Shown here in pieces: positions 54,239-62,040 of a stretch of DNA of 64,000 nucleotides. Numbering within the stretch: position 1 is the stretch's first letter; every line of letters starts with the position of its first letter. Source of the stretch: Gloeothece verrucosa PCC 7822 (lineage in GTDB: Bacteria > Cyanobacteriota > Cyanobacteriia > Cyanobacteriales > Microcystaceae); NCBI RefSeq assembly GCF_000147335.1, contig NC_014501.1, positions 4,046,001 to 4,110,000 on the forward strand, in the 5' to 3' direction. The notes beneath the pieces are model-generated. The model made no database searches. It saw only the letters and a program-made list of their open reading frames with translations, and had not been told where the DNA came from. Made by a program: the position numbers and the translations under genes.

Positions 54239-54937
54239 ATGAAACCCGTAATTGCTATTCACCAGCTTAATCATTATTTTGGTCAAGGCAATTTAAAAAA
54301 ACAAGTCTTGTTTAATATCAATCTAGCTATTTATCCCGGTGAGATTGTTATTATGACTGGTCCTTCAGGCTCAGGAAAAACCACTTTATTATCGTTAATA
54401 GGGGCTTTACGTTCTGTTCAAGAAGGAAGTTTGCACATTTTAGCTCAACAACTGAATGGAGCCAATGAGGATTTATTAGTGGAAGTCCGTCGTCGAATTG
54501 GGTATATTTTTCAAGCCCATAATTTGTTGCCATTTTTGACAGCTTGCCAGAACGTACAAATGTCACTAGAACTTCATGACAATTTTACTAAAAAACAAGT
54601 TCAGGCTCAATCTGAAGCCATGTTAAAAGCGGTTGGATTAGGAGAACGAATTCATTATTATCCTGAAAATCTTTCCGGAGGACAAAAGCAACGAGTGGCC
54701 ATCGCCCGTGCTTTAGTGAGTCATCCTCAGTTAATTTTGGCAGATGAACCGACGGCGGCTTTAGATAGTAAAACCGGACGGGATGTGGTTAATTTGTTGA
54801 AACATCTGGCCAAAGAGCAAAAATGTACGATTTTATTGGTGACTCACGATAACCGAATTTTAGATATCGCTGACCGTATTGTTCATCTAGAAGACGGAAG
54901 ATTAATTAACAATTTTTTCAATCCTCATGTAAACTGA
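54239..54937 (+). CDS. DevA-like ABC transporter ATPase
   Basis: 232 aa. Seen: Walker A GPSGSGKTT, Q-loop FQAHNLLPFLT, signature LSGGQKQR, Walker B LILADEPTAALD and the switch His in LLVTHD. Short MacB/DevA-type ATPase, dimerising in the cytoplasm to drive the DevC permease. Normal length. Third gene of the exporter operon. AT-rich sequence follows, with no strong terminator recognised. Confidence 0.93.
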   Translation: MKPVIAIHQLNHYFGQGNLKKQVLFNINLAIYPGEIVIMTGPSGSGKTTLLSLIGALRSVQEGSLHILAQQLNGANEDLLVEVRRRIGYIFQAHNLLPFLTACQNVQMSLELHDNFTKKQVQAQSEAMLKAVGLGERIHYYPENLSGGQKQRVAIARALVSHPQLILADEPTAALDSKTGRDVVNLLKHLAKEQKCTILLVTHDNRILDIADRIVHLEDGRLINNFFNPHVN

Positions 54938-55475
54938 CATCAAGCTTCAGGCCTAAGCGAGCATAGATAAAATACCTAAAACTTTACCTAAGTAACAGGC
55001 AAGGGTGTATGAAGTTATGTAAAATTTTGGATATTCTGTAAAAATTGATACAGTTTTATAGCATACTGAGATTATGGGGATCAAGTTAAACCCCCTTGAA
55101 ATTACCAACTAATCAATGGGAAGGTCAACGATGAAAATATAAAGACTAGGTAGCAAGCCAGAGCCTTAAAGATGCCTCATCAACAAATCTTGAACAAGCG
55201 TCAACCAGCGATGCTCCCGACGCATATCTATCGAGATTGGCAAACGAAGGCATTTTAAAAAAACTATTAAACCCAAACCAGTTAGATTGTGAAGAGGGGT
55301 AAAAAGCGGCTGGTATTCCGTCAAGGATAAGTGGCAAACCCGAAAACAAGAATTTCGTTATTTTCTTGTTTTTAGACGAAGAGGCTTGTATAAAGACCAA
55401 CCCGATGGGAGGGTATGGAAGAATCACAGATAATTGAAGAGAAAAACCGAGAATGATTCTCACTCTTAGCCGTGA
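54938..55475. other. Gap after the exporter, possibly holding a decayed gene
   Basis: On the plus strand 55158-55300 reads as a coherent peptide (DAYLSRLANEGILKKLLNPN) to a stop, and from ~55298 another frame continues (SGWYSVKDKWQTRKQEFRYF) to a stop at 55429-55431. One frameshift would join them. I do not recognise the family. A minus-strand frame over the same DNA (55146-55463) looks like its shadow. The rest shows no gene. Confidence 0.3.
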
Positions 55476-56114
55476 TTAGCTTTCAGGACGAGACTGTAAT
55501 TCTTCACTCATATAAGAGCGATCGCCCAGACGCACCAACAAGGGGCCGTGGACATCAAACGAAACCACGCTAAGAGTTGCTGCCGGCATGGCAATACGAT
55601 CACGGTAACGTCCCAAATCGATCCCCAGTAAGTTGCATAAAACAATACGGATTGTGGTTTTATGAGAAACAACTAAAACATGACCATTAGTATACTTAGC
55701 CTCAATTTCAGAAATCACTAATAACGCACGACTGGCCACTTCTACTGCTGTTTCGCCTTCAGTGGGAGGATTCCAAGCCGGTTCAGTCATCCAATTAATA
55801 TAATCATCGAGATAATGCTGTCTAACCCATTCTGGGGTTTTAGATTCCCATTGTCCGAAATTCATCTCTTTTAACCCATCTCGTAACTGCATTTCTATGC
55901 CTGTGGCTTCGCATAAAGGTTGAGCAGTGGCGATAGTTCGTTTCATCGGACTAACGTAAATCGCCGACCAAGGTACAGATTTATACTTATTAGCAAAAGC
56001 TTGAGCCATTTCTTTTCCTTCAGGAGTCAATTCAGGGTCTAATACCCCACAATAACTCCCTGTGCGGCTGTAGTTTGTTTCTCCATGTCGCAAAAAATAT
56101 AAAGTTAAACTCAT
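55476..56114 (-). CDS. Histidine phosphatase family protein (phosphoglycerate-mutase-like)
   Basis: 212 aa. Seen: the catalytic LRHGETNYSRTG motif at the front with the phospho-accepting His, a second Arg/His in MKRTIATAQPL and VSHKTTIRIVLCN (second catalytic His), and the acid residue in FGQWESKTPEW. Length and LTPEGKEMAQAF order fit cofactor-independent-looking histidine phosphatases (CobC/GpmB-like) used on various phosphate esters. Substrate is not set. Cyanobacteria have phosphoserine or sugar phosphatases of this type. Stand-alone gene. Confidence 0.88.
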   Translation of the reverse strand: MSLTLYFLRHGETNYSRTGSYCGVLDPELTPEGKEMAQAFANKYKSVPWSAIYVSPMKRTIATAQPLCEATGIEMQLRDGLKEMNFGQWESKTPEWVRQHYLDDYINWMTEPAWNPPTEGETAVEVASRALLVISEIEAKYTNGHVLVVSHKTTIRIVLCNLLGIDLGRYRDRIAMPAATLSVVSFDVHGPLLVRLGDRSYMSEELQSRPES

Positions 56115-56190
56115 CTTTAAAAAATTTCAAATCTTTTAATTACACATTTTCTTTGTTTAAGTCTAGCTCTTTTATTCAGGTACAAAAAGT

Positions 56191-56400
56191 ATGCTTTCTA
56201 ACAAACCACAATTCTTTAAAATACACTTGTACTTATTTTGGTGGCGTTATAAAGATTTATTGATTTTTAGCCCAATTTTCATTATTATTACTATTTTCCT
56301 CTCCCTCACTATGTATGAGCGCTTTAATCAATTCAAAAGCCCATCAGGGGAATCCGCTCATCAATTTCAAGGGATGACTTTGAACCCTAAGATCAAATAG
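56191..56400 (+). CDS. Small single-helix membrane protein
   Basis: 69 aa. Tyr/Phe/Lys front (KPQFFKIHLYLFWWRYKDLL), one hydrophobic helix (IFSPIFIIITIFLSLTMY) and a hydrophilic tail. No clear ribosome site and no family recognised. It is convergent with the M48 peptidase and could be real; composition and codon use are plausible. Low confidence. Confidence 0.4.
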   Translation: MLSNKPQFFKIHLYLFWWRYKDLLIFSPIFIIITIFLSLTMYERFNQFKSPSGESAHQFQGMTLNPKIK

Positions 56401-56417
56401 AGCAGAATTTTTTGCAA

Positions 56418-58304
56418 TCAAATCGGCCTATTTTCTTGTTGTTGTTGAATTATTTGTTGAGTTTTTGGCGTAGTTTCCGGGGGCTTTTTGGATTTTTTTC
56501 CCTCTTTTTCTTCCTTTTCTTGGCGGTACTTATCTAACAATTCTCCCACTCGGTTTCTGATTTTCCAATGTCTTTCAACGCCTTCATAAGCATAACGATT
56601 TAATCGCTCTTGAACCAACATTTTTTCTACGTATTTCACCCGATCTGAAGTATCAGGGTGAGTGGATAACCAGGCAGGAGGACTTGGGTCATCTTCTTTT
56701 TCTAATACCACCATTAAGTTTCTAACACCATCAGCCGCATAACCACTAGCCGCCAGTAAGCGAGTGCCAAAAATATCGGCTTCCCGTTCCATATCCCGAC
56801 TGTAATTAAGCGTAATTAAATCCCCTGCCGATGAGCCGAGATAGGGAACAAATTGCGTAGCATTTGCCAATAAATTCCCTCCAGTCATGATTTGGAAACT
56901 GTGAGATAAAACCGCGTGAGAAAGTTCATGAGCCATCAATCCCGCTAATTCGGCTTCTGAATTAGTTTTGAGAATTGCCCCTGCATTAATAAACACTTTT
57001 CCCCCTGGCAAAGCAAAAGCATTGAGATTATCATCCATGACCACATAAAACTCATAATTAAATTCATTTCTACCAGCAACAGCCGCCAGCTTTTTGCCAA
57101 TTTCCCGTACATAAGAGAGAACCTCTTCATCTTCGATCAAAGTCAGTCTTTTCTGAAAATGTTTCGCGGAACTTTCGCCGATCGCTTTTTCTCCTTGGAT
57201 CAATAATGTGACGGTTTCAATAGCCGATATAGGCCCGCCAATATTTCCGAAGAAAGCATAACCAATGCCGCCTAAAACAGCATTTCCAACCGCTCCCAAG
57301 GTTAATTTAGAACGCAAATCATTCTTATAGCGTTGTAAGTTCTCATTAGCTAATTGCAGAAATTCCGCAGCCAAGTAATTATCCGGATTAAATAAAGCAA
57401 AGCGGCGAGCCGTTAAAGAAGCGTCTAACCATTTTTTGGCGGCCATATCAGCTTCGACTTTTGCCTTAACTAAAGGGGCTTCATTTGGATAAAGGGTAAT
57501 GGCATTTTCTAAAACTTCTTGAGCTTGTTCTTTCTGACCATATTCTTTGAGAATTTTGGCATATTCAAGATGAGCCGGAATAAATTCGGGATGCTGTTCA
57601 GTCAACAGTTTTAAAGGAGCAATAATTTTACTTTGTAGACGCTTTTCTTTTAAGGCCTCTTGATATAATCGCCAGTATACTGCTCCCCCCGGTTGAAGAT
57701 ATTGAGGGTCATAAATCGCTTGTGGAATCAGTTCCCGTTGATATTTTATTTCTGCCTCAAAAGGTTTTTTGGCTTCTCGATATAATTTTTCAGCCACTGT
57801 TGACTGTCCACAACGATAATAGCGATCAGCTTGAGCCAATTGTTGATAAAGTGCTATTTCTTCGGATGTTGGTTTAGGAATAAAGCTAACGGGTTTTTCT
57901 TTTTCTTGAGACTGTTTGGCTTCTTCTTCTGCACTTTGTTGAGAGTCTATTTCCTGGGAAGCGGCTGAAGAATCACTATTTTCCTTAACCGTTTGGGGGG
58001 GAGAACTTTCCTCAATTTGTGCTACAGGTTGGGGTTGGGGTAGCGTTTCATTCGGTTGCCAACATTCGTTGACGGTGGTGGTGTTATCTGCGGGTGTGGA
58101 TGGCTTATTTGGCTGATGATTTTCTGGGGTTTGGGAAGAGGAAGGTGTTGATGTTGTTTCAGTTGTTTTTTGAGCTATCCATGAACGCTCCCCAAGGTTA
58201 ACGCTATCAATTGGCTTTGGGGTTTGAGCTAGGACTAATAAAGGACTTAGCTCTCCTATAATAGACCATAGGATGATTAACGATGTTTTCCTTATCAGTT
58301 TCAT
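56418..58304 (-). CDS. Secreted TPR-containing M48 metallopeptidase
   Basis: 628 aa. Seen: signal peptide (hydrophobic ~8-26 ending VLAQ), a Ser/Thr/Pro/Gln low-complexity linker (~40-150), TPR-like helices at ~150-325 (AEKLYREAKKPFEAE, LEYAKILKEYGQKEQAQEVL), then a Gly-rich stretch and the zinc peptidase domain with HELSH at 459-463 and a third-ligand Glu in SRDMEREADIFG. Similar to BepA/YfgC-like envelope quality-control peptidases, with TPR and peptidase domains in the reverse order. Likely periplasmic. Lys/Glu/Gln-rich C-terminus. Confidence 0.88.
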   Translation of the reverse strand: MKLIRKTSLIILWSIIGELSPLLVLAQTPKPIDSVNLGERSWIAQKTTETTSTPSSSQTPENHQPNKPSTPADNTTTVNECWQPNETLPQPQPVAQIEESSPPQTVKENSDSSAASQEIDSQQSAEEEAKQSQEKEKPVSFIPKPTSEEIALYQQLAQADRYYRCGQSTVAEKLYREAKKPFEAEIKYQRELIPQAIYDPQYLQPGGAVYWRLYQEALKEKRLQSKIIAPLKLLTEQHPEFIPAHLEYAKILKEYGQKEQAQEVLENAITLYPNEAPLVKAKVEADMAAKKWLDASLTARRFALFNPDNYLAAEFLQLANENLQRYKNDLRSKLTLGAVGNAVLGGIGYAFFGNIGGPISAIETVTLLIQGEKAIGESSAKHFQKRLTLIEDEEVLSYVREIGKKLAAVAGRNEFNYEFYVVMDDNLNAFALPGGKVFINAGAILKTNSEAELAGLMAHELSHAVLSHSFQIMTGGNLLANATQFVPYLGSSAGDLITLNYSRDMEREADIFGTRLLAASGYAADGVRNLMVVLEKEDDPSPPAWLSTHPDTSDRVKYVEKMLVQERLNRYAYEGVERHWKIRNRVGELLDKYRQEKEEKEGKKSKKPPETTPKTQQIIQQQQENRPI

Positions 58305-58376
58305 TGACGGCGAATCTCTACAATTAACGACACTTGAAGCAACTTTTTGTTTTATTTTACTGATGGAATAGGAAAA

Positions 58377-58400
58377 AAGGGCACTTCAAAAAGTACCCTT
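58377..58400 (-). terminator. Intrinsic terminator downstream of the small membrane gene
   Basis: AAGGGTACTT/AAGTGCCCTT on the minus strand (one mismatch, four-base loop) is followed there by six Ts. It closes the minus-strand gene at 58551 and shields the M48 gene from readthrough. Confidence 0.75.
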
Positions 58401-58550
58401 ACCAAAGGAAAAAGCGTATTATTCGTAGTCTACATTAATAAGCTGAAAAATTTCGCATTTTAAAAACCGTAATTTAAAGCTTGAGCGATATAGAAATTCT
58501 CCCTACGCGCAGATGTTTGTTGAGGTGCGCTTAAATTTACCCTAAAATTT

Positions 58551-58775
58551 TTAGTGAGTCAACTTTTGAGTTGAGCGGTTGTTGAGCCTATCCCAAAGCA
58601 AGGGAACAGCCACCAGAACCAGTTTGAGTAACCAGGGTGCCACCAGCAAAGTTAAAAGAATTAATAACACCGCAGTGCATCCTGATGCCACTTTAACAAT
58701 TTCTTCTTCAGTGTTTAAGCTTAAAAAAGCTGCCAGGGAAGCAATGATTAAGGAAAGGATAGATAGCACCAGCAT
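58551..58775 (-). CDS. Small membrane protein
   Basis: 74 aa from ATG 58775, preceded by GGAGAGTAGGA; the longer frame to 58823 adds 16 residues. Two hydrophobic helices, ~1-19 (LVLSILSLIIASLAAFLSL) and ~34-58, separated by TEEEIVKVASG. Basic C-terminus (NNRSTQKLTH). Family not recognised. Own terminator just downstream. Confidence 0.55.
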   Translation of the reverse strand: MLVLSILSLIIASLAAFLSLNTEEEIVKVASGCTAVLLILLTLLVAPWLLKLVLVAVPLLWDRLNNRSTQKLTH

Positions 58776-59061
58776 TTTATTCCTACTCTCCACTAAATTT
58801 CCACTGAAAAACGAATTAGGCACGCTTTTCTGATTATGACGACCTATTTACGTCTCTCGATTTTTGATTTTTAAATAGTTGGGTTTCTTGGAGATAAACC
58901 TTGACCGTATAGTTATTATTAGATCTAATATACATCTTTAATGACAACTGTCAAGTCTTAATCAGGATTTTCTGACTTTACAGCTATTTTAGCAGATATT
59001 TCCTTGACTAAAACATTTTTTTGTGGTATTCAATAAAAATTTTGGGGTGGCAGCAAGCCCA

Positions 59062-59301
59062 TCAAAAGCGGCGAGTTCGGTCTATGGCATAGATCAGCCC
59101 TGTAATGATAGAACTAGCGATCAATATCAAAATTAGTCCGCCCGGAATAAAACTCAGAACACCAACCCCTCGTAAAATATAGACGATTACTGTCAAGAGT
59201 AAACTAGCTACAAAAAAGTAACTAAATCTAGATTGACGAGAGAAAATCGGTTTACTCATGGGAGGGGTCAGAAGTTGATCTAGGGTAGGTCCAATATACA
59301 T
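59062..59301 (-). CDS. Small two-helix membrane protein
   Basis: 79 aa; ATG 59301 or the internal ATG 59259 (SKPIFSRQSRF) may be the start. Two hydrophobic helices, ~30-46 (FFVASLLLTVIVYILRG) and ~50-70 (FIPGGLILILIASSIITGL). Ends in RTRRF. No family recognised; such proteins are common in cyanobacteria. Divergent from the lipid-A-synthase-like gene, 79 bp apart. Confidence 0.55.
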   Translation of the reverse strand: MYIGPTLDQLLTPPMSKPIFSRQSRFSYFFVASLLLTVIVYILRGVGVLSFIPGGLILILIASSIITGLIYAIDRTRRF

Positions 59302-59380
59302 AAAAATAGTCGGTTAAAGCAAGGCAGCGAAAAGATGACAAAATATTAAGATTAAATTATTGTCGTCTGTGTGGATGTGA

Positions 59381-60613
59381 ATGAAACTACTTATTTTGAG
59401 TAACGGTCATGGGGAAGATGTTATTGCTGTAAGGATCATAGAACAATTACAACACTATCCCAAGATTTCCCAGATAGCCGCGTTACCCCTTGTAGGTGAA
59501 GGACACGCTTACCAAAATCGGAAAGTTTCCCTTATTGGACCTGTACAACAAATGCCTTCGGGGGGATTTATTTACATGGATAGGCGACAGTTATGGGGAG
59601 ACTTAAAAGAAGGACTCCTGAAGCTGACTCAACAGCAATATCAACTCGTGCGTCAATGGGCCGCTCAAGGGGGAAAAATTTTAGCAGTGGGTGATATACT
59701 GCCCCTATTATTGGCCTGGATCAGTGGGGCTGACTATGCTTTTGTGGGAACGGCTAAATCCGAATATTACTGGCAAGATGAATATGGATGGTTGCCTCAA
59801 ACCCCCTGGATCTATCGTTGGTCAGGGTCTTATTATTTTCCTTGGGAACGATTTTTAATGAGTCGTCCTCGCTGTAAAGCCGTGTTTCCTCGAGATAGTC
59901 TGACAGCAAAAATCTTGCAGCAGTGGTCTATACCTGCATTTGATTTTGGTAATCCCATGATGGATGACCTTGAAGTAGAAATCGATACAGTCTCAAAGGT
60001 TAAACCTCTCAGTAATCAATTAACCATTCTGCTGTTACCCGGCTCAAGAAATCCCGAAGCACAACGCAATTGGCAGACGATCATCGCTGCTGTAGCGGAA
60101 GTGATTAAAACATTTAGAAATCGAGAACTAATCTTTTTAGCAGCACTCGCTCCGGCTTTACCGTTTGAGCCATTTCAAGACTACTTAATTAAAGAAGGCT
60201 GGCAAATACAGCCGCCAGATATTTTTAAATTAGACCCTCAAGGATTAACTTTTACTTATGGTTCTGCTCGCTTAAGGCTCTGCCAAAATGCCTATAAACA
60301 ATATTTAAATCAAGCACAAATCGCTATTGCTATGGCAGGAACGGCTACAGAACAATTTATTGGTTTAGGGAAACCTGCGATTACAATTTCTGGTCAAGGG
60401 CCTCAGTTTACCTCGACTTTTGCTGAGGCTCAAACTCGTTTATTAGGGATATCTGTTACTTTAGTGCAACAACCGGCACAGGTAGCCTGTGCTATACAAT
60501 CTCTTTTACAAGACCCTGATCGATGGCAAGCGATGATTGAAAATGGACGGCGGCGGATGGGGTTACCTGGTGCGGCTAAAAGAATTGCTCAGTGTCTGAT
60601 GAAAATTTTGTAA
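59381..60613 (+). CDS. Lipid-A-disaccharide-synthase-related protein
   Basis: 410 aa. GT-B-like glycosyltransferase fold. Seen: LILSNGHGEDVIAVRIIEQLQ at the front, AVGDILPLLLAWISGADYAFVG, LLLPGSRNPEAQRNW (LpxB-like nucleotide-sugar motif) and MAGTATEQFIGLGKPAITISGQGPQ at ~320-345. The family is named from weak LpxB similarity and is found in most cyanobacteria, most of which lack lipid A of the enteric sort, so its reaction is unknown. Cytoplasmic or peripheral membrane. Confidence 0.85.
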   Translation: MKLLILSNGHGEDVIAVRIIEQLQHYPKISQIAALPLVGEGHAYQNRKVSLIGPVQQMPSGGFIYMDRRQLWGDLKEGLLKLTQQQYQLVRQWAAQGGKILAVGDILPLLLAWISGADYAFVGTAKSEYYWQDEYGWLPQTPWIYRWSGSYYFPWERFLMSRPRCKAVFPRDSLTAKILQQWSIPAFDFGNPMMDDLEVEIDTVSKVKPLSNQLTILLLPGSRNPEAQRNWQTIIAAVAEVIKTFRNRELIFLAALAPALPFEPFQDYLIKEGWQIQPPDIFKLDPQGLTFTYGSARLRLCQNAYKQYLNQAQIAIAMAGTATEQFIGLGKPAITISGQGPQFTSTFAEAQTRLLGISVTLVQQPAQVACAIQSLLQDPDRWQAMIENGRRRMGLPGAAKRIAQCLMKIL

Positions 60614-60720
60614 CTTTATTTGTCATTGGTGGTATAACAATTAATCGGGTTAACTCTAAGAGATTAGATATAATCGTTACCACTTATTTTAAAAAGTCGC
60701 TACTTCAAGGTCACTGTAAC

Positions 60721-61134
60721 ATGGAATCATACAATAATGAACCTCAAATTAGTCAAGCCGCTTCTTACGAGTTTAATACTACCGAAGAAAAGCTCATTGG
60801 GGATTTAGCGGGCAAGATGAAATTCGTCAGCTATTTTTTTATGGCCGTAGGCGTTGTACAAGCTTTTGCGGGAATATTGCATTTAACTAGCGCCACCCTT
60901 GACCCACCCAGTATTATCATTAGCGGGCTGATCAATTTAGCCATTGGAATTTGGACTTATAAAGCCGCTTCCTCTTTCAGTTTAGTGGCAAAAACAAGAG
61001 GGCATGATCTGGAAAATTTAATGGATGCCCTAAAACAGTTAAAAAAACTCTATTCTTTGCAATATTGGTTGCTGATTGTGGCTTTGGTTATTTTTGGTCT
61101 TTTTGCTCTAATTAACTTATTTAGCCAAAATTAG
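60721..61134 (+). CDS. Membrane protein of unknown function
   Basis: 137 aa from ATG 60721 (the 180-residue frame from 60592 runs back into the previous gene). Three hydrophobic helices at ~38-58 (FVSYFFMAVGVVQAFAGIL), ~68-88 (IIISGLINLAIGIWTYKAA) and ~115-135 (YWLLIVALVIFGLFALINLF), with a charged segment (RGHDLENLMDALKQLKKL) before the last. Resembles DUF5362-type small cyanobacterial membrane proteins, weakly. No operon partner other than 107 bp spacing from the upstream gene. Confidence 0.6.
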   Translation: MESYNNEPQISQAASYEFNTTEEKLIGDLAGKMKFVSYFFMAVGVVQAFAGILHLTSATLDPPSIIISGLINLAIGIWTYKAASSFSLVAKTRGHDLENLMDALKQLKKLYSLQYWLLIVALVIFGLFALINLFSQN

Positions 61135-61146
61135 AGAAAAATTCAT

Positions 61147-61359
61147 TTAATCATTTTTTTTGAGAGATTCAGGACGATGAGCCGCCACTTGGCCGGTTTG
61201 ATCACTTTCTACTAAATATTCAGGATTTTCTTGAGAAGCGGCGACGTGATGTCCTTTGATATCAGTGGGTTCGGTAAGCTTTTTTTTAACAGTGCCCTTG
61301 ACTTTTCCTTGGGTGCTGTTCCATTCTACCTGATCACCTTTTTTAAATTTGTCTGTCAT
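61147..61359 (-). CDS. DUF2945 / HVA1-type TUDOR domain protein
   Basis: 70 aa. Seen: FKKGDQVEWNSTQGKVKGTVKKKLTEPT, quoted as DQVEWNSTQGKVKGTVKK, then HHVAASQENPEYLVESD and KTGQ-like TGQVAAHRPESLKK, the small beta-barrel pattern of DUF2945 (hypervirulence-associated TUDOR). Function unknown; often near stress genes. GAGA-type ribosome site. Followed upstream on the same strand by two other small acidic or proline-rich genes. Confidence 0.85.
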   Translation of the reverse strand: MTDKFKKGDQVEWNSTQGKVKGTVKKKLTEPTDIKGHHVAASQENPEYLVESDQTGQVAAHRPESLKKND

Positions 61360-61406
61360 CAGATTTCTCTTTGAATTAAAGTAATATTGATGGGCTTAAA
61401 TTGATT

Positions 61407-61616
61407 TTAGCCAGCATGAATATTGGCAATAGTTATTTGATCATCGACAAGGCTTTTTGGCACGCCTTCCCCCTCGCTTTCATCTTCTTTATTCTTAGGT
61501 AAATGATCATCGGGTAAAGGTTCTGAAGCCTCGGACGAAGAGTTGACATCTAATGAGGTTGGCTTTTCTGAGGCGTGGGAAAAATCTATTAAACGATCAG
61601 ATTTTTCGGGTGACAT
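61407..61616 (-). CDS. Small acidic hypothetical protein
   Basis: 69 aa, Ser/Glu/Asp-rich and probably disordered (SSSEASEPLPDDHLPKNKED, then GEGVPKSLVDDQITIANIHAG). AAAGGAG precedes the ATG. No family recognised. It lies 47 bp upstream of the DUF2945 gene on the same strand and could be co-transcribed with it. Confidence 0.5.
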   Translation of the reverse strand: MSPEKSDRLIDFSHASEKPTSLDVNSSSEASEPLPDDHLPKNKEDESEGEGVPKSLVDDQITIANIHAG

Positions 61617-61707
61617 TTTTCGTCAATCTCCTTTAGTTTTTATCTTTTTTTAGCTAAACAATTTTTGCTAGAGCTAACCTCAGTCCTGAGAAATAAACTG
61701 ATGCTAA

Positions 61708-61938
61708 CTAGAGCTTAATTAACCTCGAGGGAGCACCCGGATTAATCTCAGGAGAACGACTCGGAGGAGGAATAGGATTAGGATCAGGATCAGGAGGGGG
61801 ATAGGGAGTCGGTAAAGGATCAGGTTGAGGGTTCGGATCGGGGATAGGAGGATTGGGTAAGGGAACCGGACTAGGACTCGGATCGGGAATAGGAGGGTTA
61901 GGAATCTCGGGAGGAGTGCCAATGGCAACAATAATCAT
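61708..61938 (-). CDS. Proline-rich repeat protein
   Basis: 76 aa. After MIIVAIGTPPEIPNPPIPDP the protein is an imperfect PxPDPxP repeat to residue ~60, then SRSPEINPGAPSRLIKL. GGATT-type DNA repeats underlie it (61735-61915). Another frame of the same DNA is open but reads as Leu/Ile-rich and is a shadow. Real coding status is uncertain: low-complexity DNA can give such a frame by chance, although the ATG and stop fit and similar proteins occur in cyanobacteria. Confidence 0.45.
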   Translation of the reverse strand: MIIVAIGTPPEIPNPPIPDPSPSPVPLPNPPIPDPNPQPDPLPTPYPPPDPDPNPIPPPSRSPEINPGAPSRLIKL

Positions 61939-62040
61939 TTTTGATGAATCCTTTTCTACTTGGGTTTTTTGATTGTCTCAACAACATTGAGCAACTCTCC
62001 TCTCTCAAAATGTAGATCCTTTAACTGATGGACTGAGCAA

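Noticed and set aside
51253..54937. Heterocyst glycolipid exporter DevBCA
   Set aside because: The genes are DevBCA-like, but no heterocyst genes or glycolipid synthases are seen and the organism looks unicellular; the cargo is left open.
55146..55463. 105 aa minus-strand frame after devA
   Set aside because: Appears to be the shadow of a decayed plus-strand reading; no ribosome site or family pattern.
61719..61931. Leu/Ile-rich 70 aa frame overlapping the proline-rich gene
   Set aside because: Shifted frame of a low-complexity repeat; cannot be distinguished from chance and no start signal favours it.
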